A DNA stretch of 64,000 bases from DATBGO01 sp050011895 (GCA_050011895.1 JBEKIF010000012.1:30451-94450); one strand, 5' to 3'. Counted from the first letter of the stretch, positions 50,223-58,823 are shown. Program-made: numbers and translations. The notes: a model not told the origin generated them from the sequence alone.

Positions 50223-50237
50223 CCGGTACGGAAGTAA
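50208..50237. repeat. Exact 15-bp tandem duplication including the dut stop codon
   Basis: CCGGTACGGAAGTAA occurs at 50208-50222 and again at 50223-50237. Each copy ends in TAA; the first TAA is the dut stop and the second lies between dut and DUF3710. Confidence 0.9.
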
Positions 50238-50249
50238 GGAGCGTGCGGG

Positions 50250-51188
50250 GTGTTCCGACGGCGTCGCCGCGGTGATGCGGATGAGCCCGGTCCTGACCGG
50301 GCCGATATCCGAGATGACGTCGGCTCCGAGGACGCCCCGGGGCTCGGCGACCGGGAGTTCGGCGACGCTGAGCTCGAGGACCGGGAGTTCGGCGACGCAG
50401 AGTTCGGCGACGTCGCTGAGTTCCACGACGGCGCCGAGTTCGAGGACGACGCTGGGTTCGGCGGCGCCCCGACGGGCATCGGTCCTGCTGCGGCGGCCGG
50501 AGGGTACGCCCAGGCGGGCCCGCTCGGCGGCCGTCAGCCAGGCGCCGGCGATGAACCCGGCGGAGCAGGCTCAGGTCCGTGGGACGGGGCGGGAAGCTAC
50601 CCGGCTACCGAGCGGATGGACTTCGGCAGCCTGCTCGTTCCCGCGCGGGAGGGCCTGGACGTCCAGGTCAACATGGCCGAGGACCAGGGGGTCTGGATTG
50701 CCATCGTGAGCGGCGAGAGCGCGCTTCAGCTGCAGGCGTTCGCTGCACCGAAGACCAGCGGGCTCTGGGAGGAGGTCCGCCTCGAGATCGCTGGCGAGGT
50801 GGCCAAGTCAGGCGGCGAGAGCACGGAATCGGACGGCCCGTTCGGTCCCGAACTGCACGCGCGGATCAATGCCACCGAGCCGGGGCAGCGCCGCCAGCCC
50901 CTGCAGCGGGTCAGGTTCATGGGCGTCGACGGGCCTCGCTGGTTCCTCCGTGGCGTGATCAGCGGCCCGGCAGCGCACCGGCCTGCGCTGGCGAGGCCCT
51001 TGGAAGAACTCTTCGGCGACGTGGTCGTGGTGCGGGGCGAGCATCCCGCCCCGCCGCGTGACCTGCTGGAGATCCGGCTGCCCGAAGACGCCCGCCGCGC
51101 CCTTGAGGAGCAGATGGCGCAGGCCGCCGACAGTCCTGACTACCCGAGCCCGTTCGACCGCGGCCCGGAGATCACCGAGACGAGGTAG
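50250..51188 (+). CDS. DUF3710 family protein
   Basis: A 312-residue protein; GTG 50250 with AAGGAG eight bases upstream. Residues 5-110 are an acidic low-complexity region with repeated REFGDAE units. The conserved domain starts around SYPATERMDFGSLLVPAREGLDVQVNMAEDQGVWIAIVSGESALQLQAFAAPKTSGLWEEVR (in sections) and continues to PPRDLLEIRLPEDAR. DUF3710 lies next to dut across actinobacteria, which suggests a nucleotide or DNA-related role, but it is uncharacterised. It ends 1 bp from the convergent TrkA gene. Confidence 0.9.
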   Translation: MFRRRRRGDADEPGPDRADIRDDVGSEDAPGLGDREFGDAELEDREFGDAEFGDVAEFHDGAEFEDDAGFGGAPTGIGPAAAAGGYAQAGPLGGRQPGAGDEPGGAGSGPWDGAGSYPATERMDFGSLLVPAREGLDVQVNMAEDQGVWIAIVSGESALQLQAFAAPKTSGLWEEVRLEIAGEVAKSGGESTESDGPFGPELHARINATEPGQRRQPLQRVRFMGVDGPRWFLRGVISGPAAHRPALARPLEELFGDVVVVRGEHPAPPRDLLEIRLPEDARRALEEQMAQAADSPDYPSPFDRGPEITETR

Positions 51189-51189
51189 C

Positions 51190-51852
51190 TCACCGCTCTC
51201 CGGCCAGCAGCCTGGCCAGTTCATCCTCGACGTCCTGGCTGGTGACGAAGAGCAGCTCATCGCCGCCCTCCAGCGGGTCATCGCTGTCCGGCACGATCAC
51301 CCTGCTGTCCCGGAGAATCGCGACAAGCGCGGTGTCGGCGGGCCACTCGATGCCGCCGATCCGCTGGCCGGCCAGCGGTGCGTCGGCCGCCATGGTCAGC
51401 TCGACCAGGCTGGCCTCGCTCTGCCGGAACGTCATCAGGCGGACCAGGTCGCCGACGCTGACAGCCTCTTCGACCAGCGCCGAGAGCAGCCGCGGGGTCG
51501 ACACGGCCACGTCCACGCCCCACGACTCGTTGAACAGCCATTCGTTGTTGGGGTGGTTGATCCGCGCCACCACCCTGGGCACCCCGTACTCGGTCTTGGC
51601 CAGCAGCGACACCACCAGGTTGGCCTTGTCATCGCCGGTCGCGGCGATGACCACATTGCAGCGCTCAAGCGAGGCGTCGTCGAGCGAGGCGATCTCGCAC
51701 GCATCGGCCAGCAGCCACTCGGCTCTCGGCACGCTGTCCACCTTGATGGACCTGGGGTTCTTGTCGATGAGCAGGACCTCATGACCGTTGCCGAGCAGTT
51801 CCTTGGCGATGGACCGGCCGACCGCGCCGGCGCCCGCGATCGCTACCCGCAT
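51190..51852 (-). CDS. TrkA-family potassium uptake regulator (CeoC-like)
   Basis: A 220-residue protein. VAIAGAGAVGRSIAKELLGNGHEVLLIDKNP is the Rossmann NAD(H) site of the RCK/TrkA-N domain (residues 3-120), and the rest (LVELTMAADAPLAGQRIGGIEWPADTALVAILRD) is a TrkA-C domain. Such peripheral subunits gate potassium channels in response to NADH or ATP. The start overlaps the stop of the second TrkA gene by 1 bp (TGATG), so the two are made together; mycobacterial ceoC and ceoB show the same pairing. No potassium membrane subunit is encoded nearby. Confidence 0.9.
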   Translation of the reverse strand: MRVAIAGAGAVGRSIAKELLGNGHEVLLIDKNPRSIKVDSVPRAEWLLADACEIASLDDASLERCNVVIAATGDDKANLVVSLLAKTEYGVPRVVARINHPNNEWLFNESWGVDVAVSTPRLLSALVEEAVSVGDLVRLMTFRQSEASLVELTMAADAPLAGQRIGGIEWPADTALVAILRDSRVIVPDSDDPLEGGDELLFVTSQDVEDELARLLAGER

Positions 51853-52529
51853 CAGTGGCTTCCCTTCCCTGGCGCGGCAGGCCGGGCGAACACCGATCCG
51901 ATCCGGTCCAGGTCACTGGCCTCAGCGAGGACGTGCAGCACGTCACCTTCCTGCAGCACGGTGCCGGGAGCCGGCAGCATCGCGTCGCCCAGCCTGGAGA
52001 TGTAGGCGATCCTGACCCGGGCGGTGTCCTCAAGCGTCCTGACCTTCTCGCCGAGCCAGTCGCCCGAGTACGCGACGTCAGCGAGCACGATCGCGCCGGT
52101 CGGATCGCGCCACAGCGGCTCGGCGCCCTCCGGCAGCAGCCTGCGCAGCAGCTGATCGGCCGTCCAGCGCACCGTGGCCACCGTCGGGATGCCGAGCCGC
52201 TGGTAGACCTCGGCTCGCCGGGGATCGTAGATCCGGGCGGCAACCCGCTGCACACCGAATGATTCCCTGGCCACCCGCGCCGCGATGACGTTCGAGTTAT
52301 CCCCGCTGCTGACCGCTGCGAACGCGTCGGCCTGCTCGATGCCCGCCTCGACGAGGACATCGCGGTCGAAGCCGATGCCGGTGACCCGCCGGCCCTTGAA
52401 ATGCCCGTGCAGCAGCCTGCGGAACGCCTCCGGGTCCTGGTCGATGATGGCAACGGCGTGCCCCTGGTCCTCGAGGATGTGCGCGATCGTCGAACCGACC
52501 CGCCCGCATCCCATGATGACGATATGCAC
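51852..52529 (-). CDS. TrkA-family potassium uptake regulator (CeoB-like)
   Basis: A 225-residue protein. IVIMGCGRVGSTIAHILEDQGHAVAIIDQDPEAF is the Rossmann nucleotide site, followed by ADAFAAVSSGDNSNVIAARVA and a TrkA-C domain (VAYSGDWLGEKVRTLEDTARVRIAYISRLGDAMLPAPGTVLQEGDVLHVLA). It is the upstream partner of the CeoC-like gene, and its stop overlaps the CeoC-like start. The start is ATG 52527-52529. Together they would control a potassium channel encoded elsewhere. An APC-family permease that follows in mycobacteria is not here. Confidence 0.9.
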   Translation of the reverse strand: MHIVIMGCGRVGSTIAHILEDQGHAVAIIDQDPEAFRRLLHGHFKGRRVTGIGFDRDVLVEAGIEQADAFAAVSSGDNSNVIAARVARESFGVQRVAARIYDPRRAEVYQRLGIPTVATVRWTADQLLRRLLPEGAEPLWRDPTGAIVLADVAYSGDWLGEKVRTLEDTARVRIAYISRLGDAMLPAPGTVLQEGDVLHVLAEASDLDRIGSVFARPAAPGKGSH

Positions 52530-52666
52530 TGTCTTCCTTCCGGCGGTAACGGTGCCCGATCAAGGTATGCCCTCTGGCAGGCCAGTGCTAGTCCGGAATA
52601 CCGCGGGAAGCAGAACCGAATACCCCGGGGCCAGCAGGGCGGCGCCAGTCACGGGAGCATGGTGGG

Positions 52667-53983
52667 ATGTCACCCTCCCCGGATGAGCCGCTGCGGCCAG
52701 GTGATCTGGTCGATTTCACGGTCGGCGAGGCCGCGCACGGCGGCTGGTGCGTGGCGCGACCCGAACCAGGACACGGCCAGGTGATCTTCGTGCGGCACGC
52801 GCTGCCCGGCGAGCGGGTCAGGGCCGTCATCACCCAGCGGACGTCGAAGCTGGCGCGGGCTGATGCGGTGGAAATCGTGGAAGCTGCCGCCGCCCGGGTG
52901 CCGCCGCCGTGCCCGCACGCCCGGCCTGGCGGCTGCGGCGGCTGCGACTGGCAGCACGCCAGCCTGCCGGCCCAGCGGGCGCTGAAGGCCGCCGTCGTCA
53001 GCCAGCAACTGCGCCGCATCGCCGGCATCGAGCGCGAGGTGACGGTCGAGCCGGTCCCCGGTGACGACGACGGCCTCGGCTGGCGCACCCGGGTCAGGTT
53101 GGCGGTACGTCCCGACGGTACCGCCGGGCTGCACAAGCACCGCTCCCACGAGGTGATCGAGATCGGCGACTGCCCGATCGCTCATCCGCTGGTCGGCGCG
53201 GCCGACCTGGCCAGCCGGAAGTGGCCTGGCGCCCGCTGGGTCGAGGTGAGCACCGCGCCGGCCTCCGGCGACCGCGCGGTCATCGTGTCCGCGGCGGGCG
53301 GCAGCGGGCGGCCACCGCGCGGCCGGGCGGGCCAGGCGCGGGGGCGGGGGCGGCACGGCTCGGCGGTGCCGGCTCCCGGCGGCTACCTGCGCCAGCATGC
53401 CGCGGGGCGGGACTGGCGGGTAAGCGCGGCGGCGTTCTGGCAGGTGCATCCCGGAGCGGCGGACACCCTCTGCGCCGCGGTGCTCGACGCGCTGCGCCCG
53501 CGGCCCGGCGACGTGGTGCTCGACCTGTACTGCGGGGCCGGGCTGTTCGCCGGCCTGCTCGCGGAGGCGGTCGGTCCGGCCGGCTCCGTCATCGGGATGG
53601 AGCAGGACCGGCAAGCCGTGCGCGATGCCAGGCACAACCTGCGCGCGGCGCCGTGGGCGCGGGTGCACTGCGGCGACGCCGGCGAGCTACTGGCTCGCCA
53701 GCGCCCGTCCGGTGCCACGCTGGCCGTCCTAGACCCGCCGAGAACGGGGGCATCGAAGCCGGTCATCGACCTGCTGTGCGGGCCGGCCAGGGAGAGCGGC
53801 GGCGCTGCCGCCGTCCTGCGCCGGATCGCCTACGTGTCCTGTGATCCGGCCACCCTGGCCAGGGACCTCGGGCTGTTCCGCGAGCGCGGTTGGGACCTGA
53901 AGGACCTGCGCGCGTTCGACGCGTTCCCGATGACTCATCACGTGGAATGCCTGGCCACCCTCGAACGGCCGGCCGCCGGGTGA
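52667..53983 (+). CDS. RNA (uracil-5-)-methyltransferase, TrmA/RumA-like with TRAM and Fe-S site
   Basis: A 438-residue enzyme. TRAM domain residues 10-70 bind RNA. Cysteines C82, C90, C93 and C169 fit a 4Fe-4S cluster. The SAM-binding motif is DLYCGAGLFAGLLAE. The nucleophile is C392 in YVSCDPATLARDL, with E427 in HHVECLATLER. It should make 5-methyluridine in rRNA or tRNA using SAM; the exact position cannot be told. A 30-residue Gly/Arg-rich insertion (RPPRGRAGQARGRGRHG) lies before the MTase core. ATG 52667 has GGGAG nine bases upstream. An exact copy of the shared palindrome lies across the start codons. Confidence 0.9.
   Translation: MSPSPDEPLRPGDLVDFTVGEAAHGGWCVARPEPGHGQVIFVRHALPGERVRAVITQRTSKLARADAVEIVEAAAARVPPPCPHARPGGCGGCDWQHASLPAQRALKAAVVSQQLRRIAGIEREVTVEPVPGDDDGLGWRTRVRLAVRPDGTAGLHKHRSHEVIEIGDCPIAHPLVGAADLASRKWPGARWVEVSTAPASGDRAVIVSAAGGSGRPPRGRAGQARGRGRHGSAVPAPGGYLRQHAAGRDWRVSAAAFWQVHPGAADTLCAAVLDALRPRPGDVVLDLYCGAGLFAGLLAEAVGPAGSVIGMEQDRQAVRDARHNLRAAPWARVHCGDAGELLARQRPSGATLAVLDPPRTGASKPVIDLLCGPARESGGAAAVLRRIAYVSCDPATLARDLGLFRERGWDLKDLRAFDAFPMTHHVECLATLERPAAG
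52670..52686. promoter_or_regulatory. Shared palindrome overlapping the methyltransferase start
   Basis: TCACCC (52670-52675), TCCCC, GGATGA (52681-52686) match the consensus exactly, but codons 2-7 of the methyltransferase cover it. It is also about 145 bp upstream of the divergent TrkA gene. It could be functional, or coincidental because it is coding. Confidence 0.35.
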
Positions 53984-54187
53984 CGTGCGGGCGCGACCCG
54001 GGAGGCGAAATGGCGTACCTGGGGGCTCGCGGACTACCCCGTGGCCGTCGCGATCACGCCTTGACAGCCGCAGCCTCGTCGCCCGGGCGGCCTGGGTTGC
54101 GAGCGGCTCAGCGGCGGCCTTACGGACGCTCGTGCGGGGAACGAGGTCGGGCGGACATCGGGTGACGGAATGGGCCAGGATGAGGCC

Positions 54188-55120
54188 ATGGAACTGAGGG
54201 TCTTCACTGAGCCGCAGCAGGGTGCCGACTACGCGGCGCTGCTGCGGGTGGCCACCGCGTCGGCGGATCTCGGCTTCGGCGCCTTTTTCCGCTCCGATCA
54301 CTATCTCAAGATGGGCGACGTCAGCGGGCTGCCCGGCCCGACCGACGCCTGGACCACGCTGGCCGGGCTGGCCCGTGAGACGACCGGGATCCGGCTCGGC
54401 ACGCTGATGACCGCGGCCACCTTCCGGCACCCGGGCCCGCTGGCCATCATCGTGGCGCAGGTTGACCAGATGAGCGGCGGCCGGGTCGAGCTTGGCATCG
54501 GGGCGGGCTGGTTCGAGGCCGAGCACGCTGCGTACGCCATCCCGTTCCCCAGCAGCGGCGAGCGGTTCAGCAGGCTGGACGAGCAACTGGCTGTCATCAC
54601 CGGTCTCTGGGAGGCAGCGGAGGGCGGGTCGTTCGCGTACCAGGGCACGTACTACTCGGTGACCGACTCGCCTGCACTGCCCAAGCCGGCCCAGCGGCCG
54701 CGGCCTCCTGTGATCATCGGCGGCACTGGCCCGACCCGGACGCCGAAGCTCGCCGCGAAGTATGCCGACGAGTACAACGTCCCGTTCACGGACCTGGACG
54801 GGACGACCGCAGCGTTCGGCCGGGTGCAGCAGGCCTGCGCCGCGGCGGGGCGGCACGAGTCGTCCATGATCTACTCGGCGGCCCAGGTCGTCTGCTGCGG
54901 TCGGTCCGCTGCCGAGCTGGCCCGCCGGGCCCGCGCGATCGGCAGGGAGCCTGACGACCTTCGCGAGCACGGGCTGGCCGGATCGCCCGATGAGGTCGCC
55001 GAGAAGATCGCCAAGTTCACGGCGATCGGCGCGGAGCGGATTTACCTCCAGGTGCTCGACCTGGACGACCTTGATCACCTCGCTCTGATCGCCAGCGAGG
55101 TGCTGCCCCAGGTGAGCTGA
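54188..55120 (+). CDS. F420-dependent LLM-class oxidoreductase (TIGR03560 type)
   Basis: A 310-residue TIM-barrel protein of the luciferase-like superfamily. MELRVFTEPQQGADYAALLRVATASADLGFGAFFRSDHYL is the start, DAWTTLAGLARETTGIRLGTLM and RVELGIGAGWFEAEH are core motifs (the last contacts the cofactor phosphate), and VIIGGTGPTRTPKLAAKYADEYN is typical of the F420 group. It probably oxidises or reduces a small molecule with coenzyme F420, which actinobacteria make; no substrate can be named. ATG 54188 follows GATGAGG; ATG 54170 is possible. The 204-bp gap before it contains no gene. Confidence 0.9.
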   Translation: MELRVFTEPQQGADYAALLRVATASADLGFGAFFRSDHYLKMGDVSGLPGPTDAWTTLAGLARETTGIRLGTLMTAATFRHPGPLAIIVAQVDQMSGGRVELGIGAGWFEAEHAAYAIPFPSSGERFSRLDEQLAVITGLWEAAEGGSFAYQGTYYSVTDSPALPKPAQRPRPPVIIGGTGPTRTPKLAAKYADEYNVPFTDLDGTTAAFGRVQQACAAAGRHESSMIYSAAQVVCCGRSAAELARRARAIGREPDDLREHGLAGSPDEVAEKIAKFTAIGAERIYLQVLDLDDLDHLALIASEVLPQVS

Positions 55121-55131
55121 CCAGCACCGAC

Positions 55132-56475
55132 TCAGCTGGCGCCCGCCCACGGGTCGTAATCCACCTCGAGGGCCTCCTGCGGTGGCCGCTGCGCCTCCGG
55201 GACATTGCGCAGGTTCAGCCTGATCCGGGTCCACGTCGAGAAGCGCCCGCGCATCGAGTCCACCAGCACGTCAGCGGGCTCCAGGCGGCCCGCGGCGCCC
55301 GGATGGCGGTCCTGCCATCGCCGCAGGCCAGCCATCGCCTCCGCTCTGGTCGCCGCCCTGGCTACCTCGATCAGCGGCATCGCCGACTTGCGACGGCCGG
55401 CCGGACCGCTGCCCGTACCCGGCGCGGCGAGCCGGACGAGAGGCTGCGGCGGCGCCTGGTCCTGGCCCGCCGGGCGCGAGCGGCGTTTCGACGGCTGGAC
55501 CCGCGGCTGCTCGCCGGCCTGCCGGGTGAAATGCGGCGGCCAGGGCGCATCGGGCAGCCCCCCGGCCGCGTCGCGCGCCGCCGCGGCCAGCAGCGGATCG
55601 AGCGAGCCCACGGCCGCGTCGATGCCCGCCCACAGATCGCCGAGCGCGGCGAACCGCTGCGGGACGGAGTCGATGGTGAACGCCGCTGGGTCGCAGTCCG
55701 GTACCTCATCCCAGGTCAGCGGGGTGGAGACCCGGGCATCAGCGGTCGGCCGGACTGAGTAGGCCGAGGCGACCGTCCGGTCCTTCGCATTCTGGTTGTA
55801 ATCAACGAAGACGCCGTGGCGCTCCTCTTTCCACCACCGCGACGTGGCGTCATCGGGCGCCCGGCGCTCGATCTCCCTGGCGAGCGCGACGGCTGCGCTG
55901 CGCACCTCGGGAAAGCTCCAGCGCGGCTCGATCCGGGCGTAGATGTGGATGCCGCGTGATCCGGACGTCTTCGGCCAGCCGGTCAGGCCGAAGTCGCTGA
56001 GCGCCTCCCCGGCCACCAGCGCCACCCGGACGATCTGCGGCCAGTCCACGCCGGGCACCGGGTCGAGATCGACGCGCAGTTCGTCGGGGTGATCGAGGTT
56101 CTCGGCACGCACCGGGTGCGGGTTGAGGTCGATGCAGCCCAGGTTCACCACCCAGGCCAGGGCCGCGGCGTCGCGGACCACGACCTCCTCGGCCGTGCGC
56201 CCGGACGGGAAGCTCAGCATGATCGTCTCGATCCAGTCGGGCCGCGACGATGGCGCCCGTTTCTGGAAGAACGCCTCCGACTCAGCCCCGTGCACGAAGC
56301 GTTTGAGTACCATCGGCCGCCCGGCCACGCCGCCCAGCGCCCCGTCCGCGACGCTCAGGTAGTAGCGGACCAGGTCCAGCTTGGTATGGCCGGTCCGCGG
56401 AAAGTAGACCTTGCCCGGGTTGCTGACCGGCACCTTGCGCCCGGCGACCTCCAGGATCTCCTTGGGATCCGGCAT
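55132..56475 (-). CDS. Stand-alone LigD-type polymerase domain (archaeo-eukaryotic primase fold)
   Basis: A 447-residue protein. The primase-like fold starts NPGKVYFPRTGHTKLDLVRYYLSVAD; catalytic D136 and D138 lie in RVDLDPVPG, H177 in GSRGIHIYARI and D225 in VFVDYNQNAKDRT, so the active site is complete. LigD polymerase domains fill gaps at double-strand breaks with ribonucleotides in Ku-dependent end joining. Here neither ligase nor nuclease domain is fused and no Ku gene is nearby. The C-terminal 130 residues (basic linker, then RRWQDRHPGAAGRLEPADVLVDSMRGRFSTWTRIRLNLRNVP) are an extra domain found in this subgroup. Confidence 0.88.
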   Translation of the reverse strand: MPDPKEILEVAGRKVPVSNPGKVYFPRTGHTKLDLVRYYLSVADGALGGVAGRPMVLKRFVHGAESEAFFQKRAPSSRPDWIETIMLSFPSGRTAEEVVVRDAAALAWVVNLGCIDLNPHPVRAENLDHPDELRVDLDPVPGVDWPQIVRVALVAGEALSDFGLTGWPKTSGSRGIHIYARIEPRWSFPEVRSAAVALAREIERRAPDDATSRWWKEERHGVFVDYNQNAKDRTVASAYSVRPTADARVSTPLTWDEVPDCDPAAFTIDSVPQRFAALGDLWAGIDAAVGSLDPLLAAAARDAAGGLPDAPWPPHFTRQAGEQPRVQPSKRRSRPAGQDQAPPQPLVRLAAPGTGSGPAGRRKSAMPLIEVARAATRAEAMAGLRRWQDRHPGAAGRLEPADVLVDSMRGRFSTWTRIRLNLRNVPEAQRPPQEALEVDYDPWAGAS

Positions 56476-56531
56476 GCGGACACGATAACCGGCGGGAGCC
56501 AGCCTGTTCGCATCCGGTACGGACCCGGGAC

Positions 56532-57518
56532 CTAACCGGAAGCGGCCTGTCTGGCGTCCGCGTGCGTATCACCGGGTAGGTCCTGCCGAAGCAGCGCCGC
56601 CCGTGCCGCGGCGCTGGCGCCGTCCACGCGCGCGTTGCGCCCGACCGCAGCGGCGCCGATGACCGCGGCGGCGGCAACCGCGGTGAGCAGGCTCACCTGC
56701 TCGCCGAGCAGCAGCGCTGACCAGCCGAGCGTCAGCGCGGGCTGGGCGAGCTGCAGCCTGCCCACCCGGGCGACCCCGCCGCGGGCCAGCCCCGCGTACC
56801 AGGCGAAGAATCCCAGGCACATCGAGACCAGGCTGACGTAGGCCAGGCCGATGACGGCTCCGGCGGTGAGATGCCGCGGCGGATCCGCCAGGCCGGCGGC
56901 GATCGTGACCGGCACGGCTACCGGCAGGGCCAGGATCACCGCCCAGCAGATGACCCGCCAGCCGCCGTACGTACGGGCCAGCGCGCCGCCCTCCGCATAG
57001 CCGAGCCCGGCGACTGCGATAGCGACAAGCAATATAACGTCACCACCGCGCAGTCGGCCGGCACCCTGGATCAGCGCGAAGCCGATGACCACCGCGAGCC
57101 CGGTCGCCAGCGCCGCCCAGTAGGCCGGGCGGGGACGCTCGCCGGCCCGCAGCACCGCCATCCCGGCGGTGGCGGCCGGGATAAGGCCGGTCAGTACCGC
57201 GCCATGGACGCTGTTCACCTGGCGCAGCGCGATCGCTGACAGCAGGCCGAAGCCGACGCCGACGGTGGCGGCGACGATCAGCAGCCGGGGGAGCGCCCGG
57301 CGTGGCGGGATCAGCGGCTGGTGCCTGGCGGCCAGGATGATGATGGCCAGCACGGCCGACGGCACCGCGCGGCCCACCCCGACCACGACCGGGCTGAACG
57401 CGGTCTCGGCTGCGCCCGTCGCCGGGAACGTGACGCTGAAGCACAGCACGCCGAGCGCCCCGAGCAGCATCGGTGACGCTTCCCTGCGCAGGACAGAAGT
57501 GCTTCTATTAGCTCTCAT
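56532..57518 (-). CDS. EamA/RhaT-type small-molecule transporter
   Basis: About 328 residues with ten hydrophobic helices in two EamA halves (LLGALGVLCFSVTFPATGAAE... and GLAYVSLVSMCLGFFAWYAGLARGGVARVGRLQLAQPALTLGWSALLLGEQVSL). The family exports amino acids, purines and other metabolites. The usual partner of such actinobacterial EamA proteins is a divergent MocR regulator, and that is what lies upstream, although broken. ATG 57518 overlaps the regulator's ATG (CATG); ATG 57470 would leave 46 bp between them and is a good alternative. The C-terminal 30 residues are polar. Confidence 0.88.
   Translation of the reverse strand: MRANRSTSVLRREASPMLLGALGVLCFSVTFPATGAAETAFSPVVVGVGRAVPSAVLAIIILAARHQPLIPPRRALPRLLIVAATVGVGFGLLSAIALRQVNSVHGAVLTGLIPAATAGMAVLRAGERPRPAYWAALATGLAVVIGFALIQGAGRLRGGDVILLVAIAVAGLGYAEGGALARTYGGWRVICWAVILALPVAVPVTIAAGLADPPRHLTAGAVIGLAYVSLVSMCLGFFAWYAGLARGGVARVGRLQLAQPALTLGWSALLLGEQVSLLTAVAAAAVIGAAAVGRNARVDGASAAARAALLRQDLPGDTHADARQAASG
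57495..57506. promoter_or_regulatory. 12-bp palindrome at EamA/MocR start region
   Basis: AGAAGTGCTTCT is a perfect palindrome 11 bp before the MocR ATG and just inside the EamA coding region if ATG 57518 is used, or upstream of it if ATG 57470 is used. It may be the MocR operator. Confidence 0.35.
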
Positions 57519-58823
57519 GAACGATGATAGCAATCAAGCATCCGCGCAGGCCGCTGTGGAGCGTCTTGTCGGCTCTCTTCCGCCGGATAGCCGGCTCCCG
57601 TCGTACCGGGTCCTCCAGCAGCGCTACCGGCTCAGTCCGGCAACGGTGCAACGGCTGCTAGCCACCCTGGCCCGGCGCGGGCTGGTGGTGACCAGGCCAG
57701 GCAGCGGAACCTATACCGCAGCCGCCCGCCGTCGCTCAGCTGGCGCGCCCGACGTCTCCTGGCAGACCCTGGCGGTTGGCACCAGGGGCGGCCTTGGCCC
57801 GGAGCTTGAGCGCCTGGTCGAGCCGTCCCCGGCCGATGCGCTACCGCTTGCTAGCGGGTTCCTCGATGCGACCTTGCAGCCGCTCGGCCTGCTCGCGGCC
57901 GCGGCGTCCCGCGCCGGGCGCCGGCCGCAGGGCTGGAGCCGGCTGCCTTCCCAGGGCCTGCCCGAGCTGCGCAGCCACTTCGCGCGCCGGGCGATCCGGT
58001 GGTCGTGGAGTCGCCGACCTACGTTGGGGCGCTGGCCGCGGCTAGGGCCGCTGGCCTGATCCTGATCCCTGTTCCGTGCGACAAGGAAGGGGTGCTGCCC
58101 GACGCGCTCGCCGATGCGCTCGCTCGTACCGGCGCCCGGCTCGCCTACCTGCAGCCGAGGTACACCAACCCGACCGGAGCCGTGCTGGCGTCGCAGCGGC
58201 GCGGCGCGGTCCTGGCAGCGGTGGCCAGCTGCGGCGCTTTCGTCATCGAGGACGACTGGGTCCGCGACCTGGATCTTGGCCAGCCGTCGCCGCCGCCGCT
58301 GGTCACGATGGACGACGACGGCCACGTGATCTACCTGCGGTCGCTGACCAAGCCGGTGGCGGCGGGCCTGCGGGTGGCGGGGCTCGCCGCCCGCGGGCCG
58401 GTGCTGGCCAGGCTCCGCCGCGGCCGGATCAGCGACGACCTGTTCGTCGCGCCGGTGCTGCAGCAGGTAGCGCTCGATGTGCTGACCGCCGCTGGCTGGC
58501 ACCGGCATCTGGGCACCGTCCGGCGGGTACTGCGGGAGCGCAGGGACACCCTGGCGGCTGCCGTCCGGGCGCTCCTCCCGGGCTGCGACCTGGCCGCGCT
58601 TCCCGGCGGCGGCCTGCACCTGTGGCTCCGGCTGCCCGATCGGTGCTCCGACGCCGGCGTTGCCGAGGCGTGCGCGGCGCGGGGGCTTGCGGTGAGCCCG
58701 GGCCGGTCGTGTTTCGCCGGCGAGCCGCCCGGTTCCTACCTGCGGCTCTCTTATGGGGCGGCGGACGCAGGCGCGCTGGCCCGCGGTGCCGAAATCCTCG
58801 CCGGGGTACTCGGCGCAGCTTAG
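57517..58823 (+). pseudogene. MocR/PdxR-type regulator broken by internal deletion and frameshift
   Basis: The GntR winged helix (SRLPSYRVLQQRYRLSPATVQRLLATLARRGLVVTRPGSGTYTA) and the start of the PLP aminotransferase-like domain (LPELRSHFARR) are in the frame from ATG 57517, which reads on out of phase to a stop at 58059. The rest (DPVVVESPTYVGALAAARAAGL... to VLGAA*) continues in another frame to 58823. Comparing with the family layout, about 100 bp with the CPGGQxAL-type segment are missing at about 57990-58000, and the phase is lost. Downstream, the domain is otherwise well preserved, including the SLTKPVAAGLRVA lysine motif. It is probably recently inactivated. Partner: divergent EamA transporter. 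Confidence 0.8.
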
